Positions 11,358 through 23,096 are shown, counted from the first letter of the stretch. The stretch: DNA of 64,000 bases from Diplolepis rosae (GCA_030998225.1 JAPYXD010000704.1:12710001-12774000), one strand, 5' to 3'. Notes: generated by a model not told the origin, from the sequence alone. A program made the numbers and translations.

Positions 11358-12110
11358 TAATGAAGTTTCATAATTTATTCAAAGGAGTATTGTTTTTCGG
11401 TGAAAGACTTTAAGTGAGAATCAATTAAAACGAAAGTTTCTTTTAAAAACAAAGAACATAATGCCACTTAAATTCACGATCTGGATTCTTAACAACGTAT
11501 TCCTAATTGTTTCAAGGAGAACTTGAGTATAGAATTGTAAAGTAGAAAAAGAAATAAAAGAAAAGTTCAGAGTGCTTCCTATTTGAAGGAGGAATCTCTT
11601 GTTAACGTAGCGCGTGAGAACAAAGTTGGAAAATTAAATTGCGACCACGGCAATCGGTGCTTTATGGTTCGACATTTCGAATACCAGCTACAGAGTTTCG
11701 ACGTTTTCCGGAAGTTAAAAAAAAATAGAGAAAGGGAGACGAGAGGTTGCAATGTGAAGGATGTAACGACCTGAACGAAACAGAAGCCCTCACACGAATT
11801 TGTAGCTCAGGATAAGCTGGCAGCTATTGTTTGGAAACTGAAAACTTTTTGAAAATTTCAAATATTCAACGAAACGCTACATTTCACCCTCAGAAAGTAC
11901 AAGCTAGTGTGTAGATTCGATTCTTTGTATTATTAATATTTTCAATAGCGGCAGAACTGCTAATGTATAAAAGGAAATTCATATAATTTCACAAACTTCA
12001 CGCTAAAAAGATCATTCGTTAAATCCGAACGCATTTGCCGAATTTCGGGCTGCTTAAAATTTCATTCATAAAAAAGGAAAATATTTTCGGAATATCGGAA
12101 AAAAACTTTC
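11358..12110. other. Unassigned stretch
   Basis: A 63-codon plus frame at 11583 is unrecognised. Slightly higher GC around 11600-11830 and no repeats recognised, so this may be unique intron sequence. Confidence 0.4.
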
Positions 12111-12111
12111 T

Positions 12112-12394
12112 GCACGGTGAAACTTTTTATATCAATTTTTACGATAGTATTTTTCAATTTAAGGAAAAACGTATGACTTTGAGAATTTTTGTTGGTAAAA
12201 ATACTAAACTTTATAATAATGATATGAAACTTCAGCTTAGTTCATAGCAAATTTTACTATAGTTCATACTAAAGTTTCATATGAATATTATAAAGTTTAG
12301 TATTGTTACTAAGAAAAATTCTCAAAGTGATACGTTTTTCCCTAAATTGAAAAATACTATAGTAAAAATTGAGATAAAAAGTTTCTCCGTGTGA
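12112..12394. mobile_element. Palindromic MITE with gcacggtgaaa / tttctccgtgtg ends
   Basis: The left arm contains gatagtatttttcaattta, cgtatgactttgagaattt and actaaactttataataatg; the right arm returns the complements. The hairpin is ~280 bp. The end motif is like that of the element at 17640-18556 (cacggagaaaaat). Confidence 0.75.
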
Positions 12395-12419
12395 TTTGGG
12401 TGAAAGGTAAAACAAAAAG

Positions 12420-12780
12420 AAAATAGTTTCTTAAAATCCGAACGACACTTTGGAAATTCTGAAAAAGAATGTTCGTTTTTAACTATCGTAATACGTGATT
12501 ATTAATTTCCGATATTGAAGAAATTATGTCCGAAATATAGTAAATCGGTTTCTTATTTTCGGAATTTCGTCTTCGGATGCGACTGAAATACGTCTTTTGT
12601 ATATTCCGAAAATGATTTTCTGATTTTCGGAACGACTTATTAAACACATTTGAGAGTCATTTCCGAATTTTCGGAATTTTGTTTTCGGAGAAAAATAGAA
12701 CGCGACTTTCCGAAATTCAGATAATGGTTTTCTGAATTTCAGAATGTAACATTCTAAATATTTGAAAATCATATTTTATT
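12420..12780. repeat. Degenerate ttccgaa/ttcggaa-rich stretch
   Basis: Many short cgaaatt, ttttcgga and gaatttcggaa words in both orientations give local hairpins. Possibly a decayed palindromic element. The 82-codon minus frame is not a credible gene. Confidence 0.35.
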
Positions 12781-13292
12781 TCATTAAATTATGATTGATC
12801 TAAAGTATATAAATTAATTATTTATTTACTATGAATTAATGCAAATTTTTATTTTATTTATATAATATTCATTTAATCATTATTTTGCTTAATGATTATA
12901 TTTATTATTACTCAATATTTTTTTGAGCTCTGATTTCTTTTGAATAAATAATTATTTTTAGAAAATGTAACATATATGTTATAATATATTATTATTTTTT
13001 TAAATTTATTAATTATAATATTGTAGATAAAATTGATTTGGGTTAATTTAAGTCATTAATTTAATTTAATGACCTTGAGTTAATTTAAGTCAAATTAATT
13101 TGAGATAATTTAAGTTTATTTTATTGAATTTATAAAAAATTAATGATTGTAAATGTAAAAAGTGTTTCTCTATAATAAATTCAAATAAACGTATTAAAGA
13201 ATAATTTTAATAATAATAAAATATAAATAATAATTTCAATAATAATAACGTCAATGATAATAAATTCATTAAATCATGAAATTCATTTATAG
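12781..13292. other. Unassigned, extremely AT-rich stretch
   Basis: Runs of aataata and ttaatttaagt words; no gene or family recognised. Confidence 0.45.
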
Positions 13293-13521
13293 TTTTTAAA
13301 GAAGAATAAATTCATCAATCCGATCAGTTATTTGTAGATTTTATTTAAATGCTCGAACTTTTTTCATATACGAAAGAATTTGTTATTATTATTATCTTTA
13401 TCGTAAATTTACTTTTTTAGCTTTTGAAAAGGACTCAATACTATAGAGTCAAAAGCTCGTGCATTTAAATATAAAATCTAGGAAAAACTGATCAGATTGA
13501 TGAATTTATTCTTCTTTAAAA
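13293..13521. repeat. 229-bp hairpin (inverted repeat)
   Basis: The left arm ttaaagaagaataaattcat plus caat-cgatcag pairs with the right arm ctgatcagattgatgaattt plus attcttctttaa; inner arms aaatgctcgaactttt and aaaagctcgtgcattt also pair. Likely a MITE of unknown class. Confidence 0.7.
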
Positions 13522-13711
13522 TCTACAAAATCTACCGATCGTATTCATTATCTGAGATAATTCATTTACCTTTTCGGTAATAGTATCAGGAATGAAACAG
13601 CAATAAATATGATTATTGATAAAATTATATGGTCATAAGTTTATTAACTCCCAGCGAATGCGTCGCTAGCTTAGGTGATAGCGTTATAGTAATAGGTAGC
13701 GAGGTAGGCTC

Positions 13712-15312
13712 ACTCTCTAAATCTGAATCAGTTAAAATCTACTGATTATCAGTGAAATTTGACCAATTCGAATAGCTAAAAAGAGGTTACTGTGAATCAG
13801 TCAAATTTCATTGATTACTTCAGTAAAAAGTAACTAATTTAACAGTAAAAAATCTGCCCGCTTCGCGGGCACATTCTCATCGCGCGCTTCGCTCGCAAGT
13901 TTGAGCGCGCCTAGGGCGCGCGATTTGATCGTCGCGCTTCGTGCTCGGTCTTGTGCTCTTCGCATACATTTAAGTTTATTCATTATAATTTGATACTGAA
14001 GCTCAAACCAATTTTATAATAATATTACAGATGATGTGAATTACACATTTTCTCAAAGTCACTCTATTTCTTTTTGAATTTAAGTAAAACAGGAGATTCG
14101 ATTTACTTAAGGCTCTATCAGCCTTAAGGAACACATTCTCATCATGACGCTCGCGCTTCGCGCTCGATTTTCTGTATACATTTCAGTAACTTTTTAATAA
14201 ATTACATGATTAAATTAATTTATTTTCTACCAAATCTCTCAAAAAGAAAAAACAATCGTAGAACTTATTTAAGGAAACGATTTTACAGAACAACGCTTAT
14301 TTCGTATCTCACATATTTTGGTGAAAAAAATCGAATTTTTTCAATATTAAAAATCAAAAAATTAAAATATACATCCTGTCGAGAAATTTCTCGATAAGAA
14401 TGTATAGACCTTATTTAGCCAAACAATTTTTCATCTCAAAGTTTTTTTTGTATCTCACATATTTTGTCTAAAAAATGGAATTTTTGAATTTTAAACGTAT
14501 TTTTTGGAATTGAAACGAAAAATATATGTTTTATCAGAAACTGCGTCAGACAAAATTTGTAGATCTTTTTGAAACGAACAACTTTGTATTCTTACGTTTT
14601 TTTCTTATTTTACATATTATTGTTAAAAAATTGAATTTTGGATTTTCAATAGTTTTTTTTTAATTAAAAAGAAAAATATGCATCTTATGAAAAAATGTTA
14701 CAATTCAAATTTGTAGGTCTTTATTAATTCAATAATATTGGGTCATAACGTTTTTTCGTATCTCGTATAATTTAACTGGAAAATGGAATTTTTATATTGA
14801 CTTTTTTCGAATTTGAATATGCTGTAACATTTCGAATTTTGATTTATTCAAAGAATGTTATCAGAATAATTTGTAGAGATTTATGAGCACTATCAAAAAC
14901 CAGTATTGAAATTTTTGATTTTTTCAAAAAATTATTTTCAAAAACACAAAAGTAGTGCTCAATCCCTCAATTTTGATTGGATGTGGCTGGTTAACGAACT
15001 TGTCCTTACTTTTTCGGCTTTGATAAAGCGTACCAAAGCTCAATTCAATCTGATAATTCTATCGAGAGTTATGCCGCACACGACCTACAGACAGACAGAC
15101 AGACAGACACTTTCGTAAAAACCGTTTTTTCTGACTCAGGGGGTCTCAAAACGTAAAGATTTGATGAAATTTTCGAAAGTCATTTTTCACATAAAACCAA
15201 TACCTTCTCATCCATGATGAGAATGTAAAAATACTGTTTCCGCTGATGAATCAGTGAAAAGGCAAATCACTGATTCAATAAGTGAAAATTTGACTGATTC
15301 AGATTTAGAGAG
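13712..15312. mobile_element. S2 MITE, copy 2, split by an H element
   Basis: The left part 13712-13852 begins ctctctaaatctgaatcagt; the right part 15231-15312 ends tgattcagatttagagag. Removing 13853-15230 rejoins them into an ordinary S2 copy (aacagtaaaaa...ctgatgaatcagtg). This dates the H insertion after S2. Confidence 0.8.
13853..15230 (+). mobile_element. H element, full-length copy 1 (Helentron/HINE-like)
   Basis: The 5' end tctgcccgcttcgcgggcac is a small hairpin, followed by acattctcatc; the 3' end gatgagaatgt is its exact complement. A GC head rich in gcgcttcg is followed by ~1 kb of degenerate ~150-bp repeats (gtagacctt...cgtatctcacatatttt...aaatggaatttt), then a gatgtggctggttaacgaac block, a (CAGA)5 run at 15090-15110 and ctgactcagggggtctcaaaac. 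A subterminal complementary pair plus a GTCT/CAGA microsatellite recalls non-autonomous Helentrons such as Drosophila INE-1; no Rep/helicase is present. No clear target duplication. Confidence 0.65.
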
Positions 15313-15765
15313 CAAAAGTCTAGGTACCAGGTTTTGAATCCCCCCTTAGGTCGTTTTTAGAACTAAAATTGTGTCTAAAAAATGGATTCTAATTCCAGAG
15401 ATTGCAGTGATCATGGATGAACGAGAAAAACCGCCATACTTTCAATAAACATTTGCTTTTTTTGCTTTTTATAGAAATTCAAAAATTATAACGCTGAATT
15501 ACAATTAAAATAAAAAGTCATTAATTATGGAATTTCTCAATTCCAGGCAGAAACGTCTGTACGAGATAAAATACTGCTCTCTGGAAAGTAGAACGTACAG
15601 CCCCTCAGGGAATAAGGGTTGAAGCTCGGCAAGATGTTCACAAATGTCAATTTATTAAACTTCAGTCTCTCAAGGAATTTTCTAGAAGATTACAATTACT
15701 ATCAATTTGCCTTTCCAGTTTATTTTCTTTTTTAACAGGAAAAAAGAAACTCTATAATAATATCG
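15313..15765. other. Unassigned stretch
   Basis: No credible frame or family recognised. Confidence 0.4.
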
Positions 15766-15767
15766 TT

Positions 15768-15850
15768 AGGGTCCATTAATTACGCAAAGACGGTTTTAGT
15801 AACCCCCCCCCCCCCCCCCCAAGCCGTTTTTACCCCTCACGTAATATTTA
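15768..15850 (-). repeat. C-tract arthropod repeat
   Basis: gggtccattaattacgcaaa and the gacggtttt word lead into ~18 C residues, then aagccgtttttacccctcac and gtaat. Interspersed repeats built as 'attacg...C-run...acgtaat' are widespread in arthropods, from memory. Confidence 0.55.
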
Positions 15851-16145
15851 TTTTTCTTATCAAAATATAGGAAATATTTATATGCATTATATTTGATGTA
15901 ATTTAAAGTAAAGGTATAAATTTTGAGTAGGAAGCTGAGTGAAAAATTAGGATAAGTTTGAAAAAAGAATGAAATTTTAAAAATTTTATAAAGCAACTTA
16001 TTTAATACTGAGCGATCCATGATCGGTCTAATAACCGATTTTAGACTTTAAATAAAAATTCTGTATTCACTGTTATTGTTTTTCTCCATTTTTGTTTCTA
16101 ATTTCTTTTATCATTATCTAAAAGTTGTTTTGTTCATTATTTTTT
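15851..16145. other. Unassigned AT-rich stretch
   Basis: Contains one minus-strand frame running into the C tract; not a gene. Confidence 0.4.
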
Positions 16146-16340
16146 GTCCACCGTACACCGAAAGTTAGCCTTGTCGTTCTCATTTTGCGTGCGGAAAGTT
16201 TATTTTTCCACACTAGTGCGGGAAAATTTTAAGTGTCTTAATTTTCCGCACATTCAAAATTTTACCGCATTAGTGCTGAAAAATCAACTTCCCGCACGCA
16301 AAATGACATCAACAAGGCTAACTTTCGGTCTACGGCGGAC
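16146..16340. mobile_element. P-family palindromic MITE, copy 2 (most complete)
   Basis: gtccaccgtacaccgaaagt on the left, actttcggtctacggcggac on the right; inner arms gcgtgcggaaagtt and aacttcccgcacgc. About 195 bp. Confidence 0.8.
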
Positions 16341-17103
16341 AAAAAAATGCATTTCTTCTCAGTGTGCGTGTGTAATACTTGCTATATACCACATGTAAAG
16401 ATTCGTAAGATTTTCTATGCCCCTCACCCTCTCTCAAAAGCCTTGCGTAATTAATGTACGCTTCCTATGGAGAATTCAAAAATTCCTATTGTGCTCAGAC
16501 AACCAATTTAAACGCGCAATCATCGTATTTCAGGTGACATATACAGAAAGTAGGGGCAAAAGCAATTTGACAAAGCAATCGACCGCAAACTGCTCATTTT
16601 TTCTCTGGCGTTTGGTTTCGATCTTGGAGTTTCCTTCCCTTCTCATTTATCTCCTGTTTTATGGAATATCATGAAGCTATATATATAGTTTATGCGCCAC
16701 GAATGTTATGTCGGCGACGAAGATGTCGACGCGACGCGCCGCGTCGCTGAAATTCTATTCCCAGTCGAGTCCAATTCAGACTTAATAAAGCGTCATACAC
16801 AAGCCCGTCACCGAGAATTTTTCCTCGTTGCGAGACGTCGAAATTGAATGCGTTGAATGTTCATTTAATGGTCCAGAAATCGTTAGCACTCTACGGCCAT
16901 AACCATTGTCATCAGCATCTCAGTCTCCTGAGGAAAAGTCTTGTCCAGATTTATCATCGTCGAGTGCCTTCTTGGCAATATATCCATTTTACTATGCACC
17001 ACATTTATCTTCCATATGCAATTTGAGAAATTGTTATGCAACATTAGTCATTTTTATTCATTGCGCCAGAAGATAATGCGCATGCGCAATAGATTTTGAG
17101 ATT
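16341..17103. other. Unassigned, partly GC-rich stretch
   Basis: 16690-16860 is unusually CpG-rich for this window (gtcggcgacgaagatgtcga, cgcgacgcgccgcgtcgctg) and matches no repeat elsewhere here. Several 60-85 codon plus frames exist but none is recognised. A regulatory element or non-coding exon is possible but unsupported. Confidence 0.4.
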
Positions 17104-17306
17104 TTAAGGTAGTTTTCATCCACGAAAATTAGACCTCTGGCAAAAATAGATAATTTTGCTTTCAAGAATAGCAATATTATTATTGAAGGGCTATTTTGCA
17201 AGAGAAAAGATTAATTTCCATGAAGAAAATTTGAAATACAGAAAAATAATTTTATTAATAAATGTTATTTTTGACCCAACTTTTTTTCTTATCGCTTCTT
17301 ACCAAA

Positions 17307-19209
17307 GGGCATAGCCGGGTTTCCATGTGAAATTGGCCTTAAAACCAAATCAAATTTCGCATCAACCATATGGAAGGGCTTGGACAAGAGATGATTTTGC
17401 CAAATTTTCAGATCATTATCTGCCATTTTAAATGAGTAATGACGGATTTTACCATTTTCGTTTTTTTTCTTTTTTTTGCTAAACTAATCATAGAAAAATT
17501 TTGAAAAAAATCAGGGTTGTTTTTTCCAATAGAAGACACATTTGTAAATTTTTGCAGATTTTTTGATGCATAATTCGCGATGCAAAAAATTGCGAAAATT
17601 TTTGCACGCAATTTTGTTTATGTTTGATTTGCGCGACCACACGGAGAAAAATGGATATTGAAAAGTAGATATTCAAATAGGAGATATTCATCCATAATAT
17701 CTAGATATTGACACGCAATATTAAAATATTTTTTTTCAATATATAAGATTTTCCAGAGAAGTAACATTTGATATTCAGATTCAATACTTTAGATATTGAA
17801 GCATGAAGTGCGCGCGCATATATATAAAGGTCATGTGATCACTTTTTCGTGCTCATCGAAATCTAAGTGAATCAAAGATTGACATGCTTGCAGCATGCCG
17901 GAAAGATAAATTTTGAAGGTTTATTAAAGTTTTCTTAGATTCTAATAAGTGTTTCTAATGGAATAAAAGTGATCGGGACTTTAACTTGAGTTGCAGTAAG
18001 TTATATATTTTCTCTATATGTAGTTTATAGCCGAGAATGAAATCTGACCTTAGTGTTAAGGTTAAGTTTCTAACAAGAACATTTAATTATTTTAGACATG
18101 CCAAATAATGAAAATGAGAGCAATGTATATAAATCTACTATATACTTATGTACATAATAAAATATTATTTGATTTTTTACTAAAAACTGAATATTTAGTT
18201 ATTTTATAACCATTAAAATAATTTTTTGAGTATCTTAGACATTGAGCTGTAATATCTATAACTTACCTTTTCAGTATACCTGATATTGAAGTTAAATATC
18301 TGAGATATTCAACTTTAGTACCTCAGACATTCAAGTTTACTAACGAGGATATTCAGAAGTTTAGTATCTTGAATATTCATTTTTAATATCTGAGATAATC
18401 AAGCTCAATATCTGAGATACTGGTGGCTTAATATCTTTTTTTCAATATCTGCAGGCATTGAAGTAGAATATCTAAATGTTTGTCACATAGTTGAATGCTA
18501 CTGACATTGTGCTTCAATATCTAGATATTATGGGTCAATATCCATTTTTCTCCGTGCACTCTTTTGAATTATTCTATTCATTAGTTACCTATCGATGATT
18601 AAAACAGTTTTTTTGCAGATTTTTTCAAGGTGTGGACGGGGGTGAAAAAAATAAAAAACGTCAAAATACGCATTCTTCCAAATTCTTACTATTAAAGCAC
18701 ATTTTCTAATAACAGTAGACAAATGGAAAAAAAATTTCTTTGGTAATCAATCTCTAACACAGTTTACTGCTGAAATTTTTGCAAAAATTTTTCAAAATAT
18801 TTTGCGAATTTTTTTTGTTGCGAAAAATCGAAATTTTTTACATGCATTGTGAAAAATGGTTGATTGTGGTTATTCGCAAGTCGAAAGAGTATTGCGAAAA
18901 TTATCTATTTATATTCTTGAATATGCAAAATAACTGCGAATTATGCATCCAAAAATCTGCAAAAATTTACAAATGTGTCTTCTATTGGAAAAAACAACCC
19001 TGATTTTTTTCAAAATTTTTCTATGATTAGTTTAGCAAAAAAAAGAAAAAAAAAACGAAAATGGTAAAATCCGTTATTACTCATTTAAAATGGCAGATAA
19101 TGATCTGAAAATTTGGCAAAATCATCTCTTGTCCAAGCCCTTCCATATGGTTGATGCGAAATTTGATTTGGTTTTAAGGCCGATTTCACATGGAAACCCG
19201 GCTATGTCC
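17307..19209. mobile_element. 1.9-kb element with ~273-bp terminal inverted repeats, inserted in FB-A
   Basis: The ends gggcatagccgggtttccat and atggaaacccggctatgtcc are inverted; the arms 17307-17579 and 18936-19209 differ by only a handful of bases. Compared with intact FB-A copies, nothing is duplicated at the insertion point (ccaaa|element|ttttaaaa), so it entered between A and T without a target-site duplication, or lost it. No transposase frame is present; its middle is occupied by another element. Confidence 0.8.
17640..18556. mobile_element. Innermost element with cacggagaaaaatggatatt ends
   Basis: The left end cacggagaaaaatggatatt and the right end aatatccatttttctccgtg are inverted. 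The body is full of gatattgaa / ttcaatatc words in both orientations, so it folds extensively. Third level of the nest; no coding sequence. Confidence 0.75.
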
Positions 19210-19680
19210 TTTTAAAAAATTATGCGATTTTAATAAATTACAAATAACTTTTTCAAGAAAAGGATTCCCTACAACTTAATCATTTCCAATTTTCGAAAAT
19301 GAGTAAATTATTATCAAATTCAGCAATTTGTTTAGTAAAATTTCGCTATATAAAATGTTTTTTAATGGTTTCAGCCGTTAAAGAAGTCATTTTTAAAAAT
19401 CAGAAACGGTGAAGTTGTGGGAAATCTTTTCTCTGAAAAAATGATACATGATTTATTAGAATCACATAATTTTTTAAAATTTGGTAAAAAGCGATAAGAA
19501 AAAAAGTTGGGTCAAAAATAAAATTTATTAATAAAATTATTTTTCTATGTTTCAAATTTTTCATGTAAAATAATCTTTTTTCTTTCAAAATAGCCCTTCA
19601 ATAATTATATTGATATTCTTGAAAGCAAAATTATCTATTCTTGCCTGAGGTCTAATTTTCGTGGATGAAAACTACCTTAA

Positions 19681-20155
19681 ATGCAAATTTAGACTAGGCT
19701 GGTTCAAAAATGCACTGAAAACATTTTTTTTGCAATTTTCATCCTCTCAAGACGCAAATTTTGTTGAATCTAAAATTAAAGTAAATAGGTGCTTTTTTGT
19801 TTTTAATTAATTGATATTATGAGGTTGCTCGAAACCCATAAAGTTTTTAAAGTATTTGCCATGGGAAAAAAGACGTTTTTGTAAATTTGCAATAAAATCG
19901 GTAATAGTAGATTTATTGAGCTGCATCTCGATTTTTTTTCTTCGTAATTAGTCGCAGAATACGAATTACCAATTTCTTTTCAAATTAAACCTCCATACAC
20001 TCTCTTAAAGGGTCCCAAAAAACACCATAAGTGCAAAAATGACATATCGCGCATTATTGGCGTTTAGACTTATTTTTTGAGGTTCCATTTTTCATACAAA
20101 TTGTTCTTAGTACGTGAGATATTATTTTGAAAGATTTTTAATGTTTTTTAAATTG
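19681..20155. other. Unassigned AT-rich stretch
   Basis: Nothing recognised. Confidence 0.4.
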
Positions 20156-20159
20156 TTTA

Positions 20160-21360
20160 AAAAATGTATTACTGTTCATAACAATCTTATCTTAGAAAAA
20201 GTTGGAAAATTGCAGTCTGTTTAGGTAATTTCAACTTTTATTACATCCTACAGTTGTAATGAGATTATAATTAATTAAAATTAACATAACTAATTATTTA
20301 AGCAATTTATCGTTGCTTATAGCAATTTTATCTTAAAGAAAGCTAGAAAATTTCGGTTTTTTCTAGTATTTTCAATTTTTATTCAATCTTCCAGTTATAA
20401 TGAGATAATAATTAACAGAAATTATCATCAGTAATTATTCAAACAATTTATTATTGTTTATAACAATCTTTTGTTGATAAAAGATAGAAAATTATGATTT
20501 TTTCTAGTATTTTCAACTTTCATTCGGTACTACAGTTATAATAAGATAATAATTAAATTAAATTACCATGAGTGATTATCCAAATAAACAAACATTCTTA
20601 TCTTAGAAAAAGCTGGCAAATTGCAGTCTATTCTGGAAATTTCAACTTTTATTCCATCCTACAGTTGTAATGAGATGATAAGTAATTAAAATTATCATAA
20701 GTAATTATTTAAGCAATTTATTATTGTTTATAACTATCTTTTGTTGATAAAAGATAGAAAATTACAGTTTTTTCTAGTATTTTCAACTTTCATTCGATAC
20801 TACAGTTATAATAAGATAATAATTAAATTAAATTACCATGAGTGATTATCCAAATAAACAAACATTCTTATCTTAGAAAAAGCTGGCAAATTGCAGTCTA
20901 TTCTGGAAATTTCAACTTTTATTCCATCCTACAGTTGTAATGAGATGATAAGTAATTAAAATTATCATAAGTAATTATTTAAGCAATTTATTATTGTTTA
21001 TAACAATTTTGCCTTTCAGAAAGCTAGAAAATTTCGGTTTTTTCTAGTAGTTTCAAATTTTATTTTATTTCACATTTATAATATGATAATAATTAATTAA
21101 AATTATTGTAAGTGATTATTTAAACAAGTTAACATTGTTTATAGCAATCATATCATAGAACAAGCTAGAAAATTGCAATCTTTTCTAGTATTTTCTAATT
21201 TTATTTAATTCTAAAATTATAATCAGATAATAATTAATTAAAATTACCTTAAGTAATTATTCAAACAATTTATTATTGTTTAATACAATCTCATCTTAGA
21301 AAAAGCTAGAAAATTGCAGTATCTTCTAGTATTCTCAATTTTTATTCGATCCTTCAATTC
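20160..21360 (+). repeat. Satellite array, ~141-bp monomers, ~8.5 copies
   Basis: The landmark tagaaaaagctagaaaat (variants) recurs near 20193, 20333, 20475, 20602, 20746, 20873, 21014, 21155 and 21296, a spacing of 127-144 bp. Two neighbouring pairs (20475-20745 and 20746-21013) are almost identical, forming a 271-bp higher-order unit. Each monomer carries an acagttataatgagataata-like word and taattattt-aa-caattta. Confidence 0.85.
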
Positions 21361-22180
21361 CTGATTTTGATATTCAAATTGCACAATCTTATACGTGTTT
21401 TGGGCATTATTAAGGATAAAGTAAAAAAATTCCCGATACAGAAAGATTGTACAAACTAATTTTGCATATAACACGATTTATGGTCAATCTCGTTAACGTC
21501 GTTTTTCCTCAATCAAATCCAAGAGGATCAAAGGATAGGAATGCAGCACGTATATCAGGACGTTTGCACTCGAAAAGACAGCTATGCTCAAGTTTAATAT
21601 TTAAGCTCGCACAAGTACAAAAGACAAAACTTTCCCTATTTCTAGTAATACGTCATTTTCCAAATACCCTTCACGAACTCCTTTGCAGGATACCCGTAAT
21701 CACTAGCTTAAGAAATTCTTAATATAGTCCAAGTCCAAAGTACCAAGAATGAGGGGTAAGGGGGAGGGTGAGGATAAGGGTGAGGAATTAGGTCGAGCTC
21801 TATAATTAAGTGTCATAGTTCACAATCTTCTTCTACTTTTCCTTCTCCAAAATTTAAGGGAGAGTATATATCTGTTAATTTAAAAAATGCATTTTTGTTT
21901 GTAAATAAATAATACTAATATTTAGATTATGGATGCAAATATTATAATATTTCAGACGAGTTGTTTTAACCAATCCAAATAGTAATTCCAAGCATCTTAC
22001 TAATTATAATTTTCTCGTGGTTTTGGAAAATTCAATTTTTATTTTTAAAAATACTAGAAAAATTTTTATTAATAAAACAGTTTTCATTACTTTTAATTAC
22101 CTATATCTCTTAATTTGAATCAGTCGTTTTTTACAGATTTTAATTAGTAGAATTAGAAAACTTTATTAATTTTAAGTTTC
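21361..22180. other. Unassigned stretch
   Basis: A 91-codon plus frame at 21447 is the longest but is unrecognised. A purine-rich run (ggggtaagggggagggtgag) lies near 21755. No repeats recognised. Confidence 0.4.
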
Positions 22181-22330
22181 TAGGGGCCATTCATATACCA
22201 CGTGGACAGTTTTTCACCACTTTTTGATCCTCCAACCCCTTCTTGTGGACAGCCGTGGAATTTTGACGAACACCCCCTCCCCCCCTCCCCCGGTGGACAA
22301 AATTTCGTTTTCAAAGTTTGCGAAATTGTA
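22181..22330 (+). repeat. C-tract arthropod repeat (ccacgtggacag type)
   Basis: taggggccattcatatacca and cgtggacag lead to a ccccctccccccctccccc run and then ggtggacaaaattt. The layout (gtggac...C-run...gtggacaaaattt) is a familiar arthropod interspersed repeat type, from memory. Confidence 0.55.
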
Positions 22331-22520
22331 GATAAGATAAAAGCGGATGTAGTTGGACTAATTGTGCTTTTGATAAAAAATTAAAAAAACAATTTTCCGA
22401 CAGATTTCATAATTTTTATTCACTTTTAAAGCACAAATATGTCCCAGTTTATACTGCACGTTTGATTTGAAATAATAAAAACACAAATAGCTAATTTTAT
22501 TAAGACTTACTTAAATAATA

Positions 22521-22976
22521 ACAAGATTTTTCGAATTTCGCGCAAAAATGAATGGTCAAAAATTAGGAAAGGTCCTGAATTCGAATTACAAAGGATGTAA
22601 AAGTAAAATATGTAAATATTAATGTAATAATAATATAATAATAATAATTAATGTAATAATGTATATGCAATAATATGTAAATAATATTGAACAACTATAT
22701 ATTATTTTCACTCTGTAGTTAGATTTTCGAAATAAATATTAATAAATTATTAATATATTTGCTTGAAGAATAGGTGCTTTCCACCCAGAAAAAAATTTTC
22801 TTTAATTAAAAAAAATGTCTTCAAAACAAATTTGTGCATTGTTATACGGTCACAAAGTTTCTTTGGTTTAAAGAAATTTCTTGATTGTATATAAAATTTG
22901 TTTTATGTCCAAGTGATATTGAGATAATTGTCTGCGCAGTTTCATAAGTACATTTGCAATGTGATTAACACAAATA
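22521..22976 (+). repeat. 455-bp duplicated block, copy A
   Basis: acaagatttttcgaatttcg and everything to gtgattaacacaaat match 31004-31456 with scattered substitutions. Includes an F-type arm (cccagaaaaaaattttcttt). Confidence 0.85.
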
Positions 22977-23096
22977 TTTTCTTTAATTTAAAGAAAAAAC
23001 TTTCATCATTCAAGGGTATTAGCCAATAAAATTATTTTTTAAATCAACTGTTTTTTTTAATTGGAACTAGTTATAGAGACTAACATTATGTCTTAA

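Larger units (their letters stand above)
17108..19676. mobile_element. FB-A copy 3, split by two further nested elements
   Basis: TTAA at 17104-17107 and 19677-19680. The left part runs to 17306 (...cgcttcttaccaaa) and the right part resumes at 19210 (ttttaaaaaattatgcgatt), which is continuous with the sequence of intact copies. Outermost layer of a three-level nest. Confidence 0.85.

Noticed and set aside
16700..16850. Next complexin exon in the CpG-rich block
   Set aside because: No minus-strand frame resembling the charged complexin helix could be read there.
20160..21360. CRISPR-like periodic array
   Set aside because: Monomers are contiguous ~141-bp satellites without unique spacers, in a eukaryotic context.
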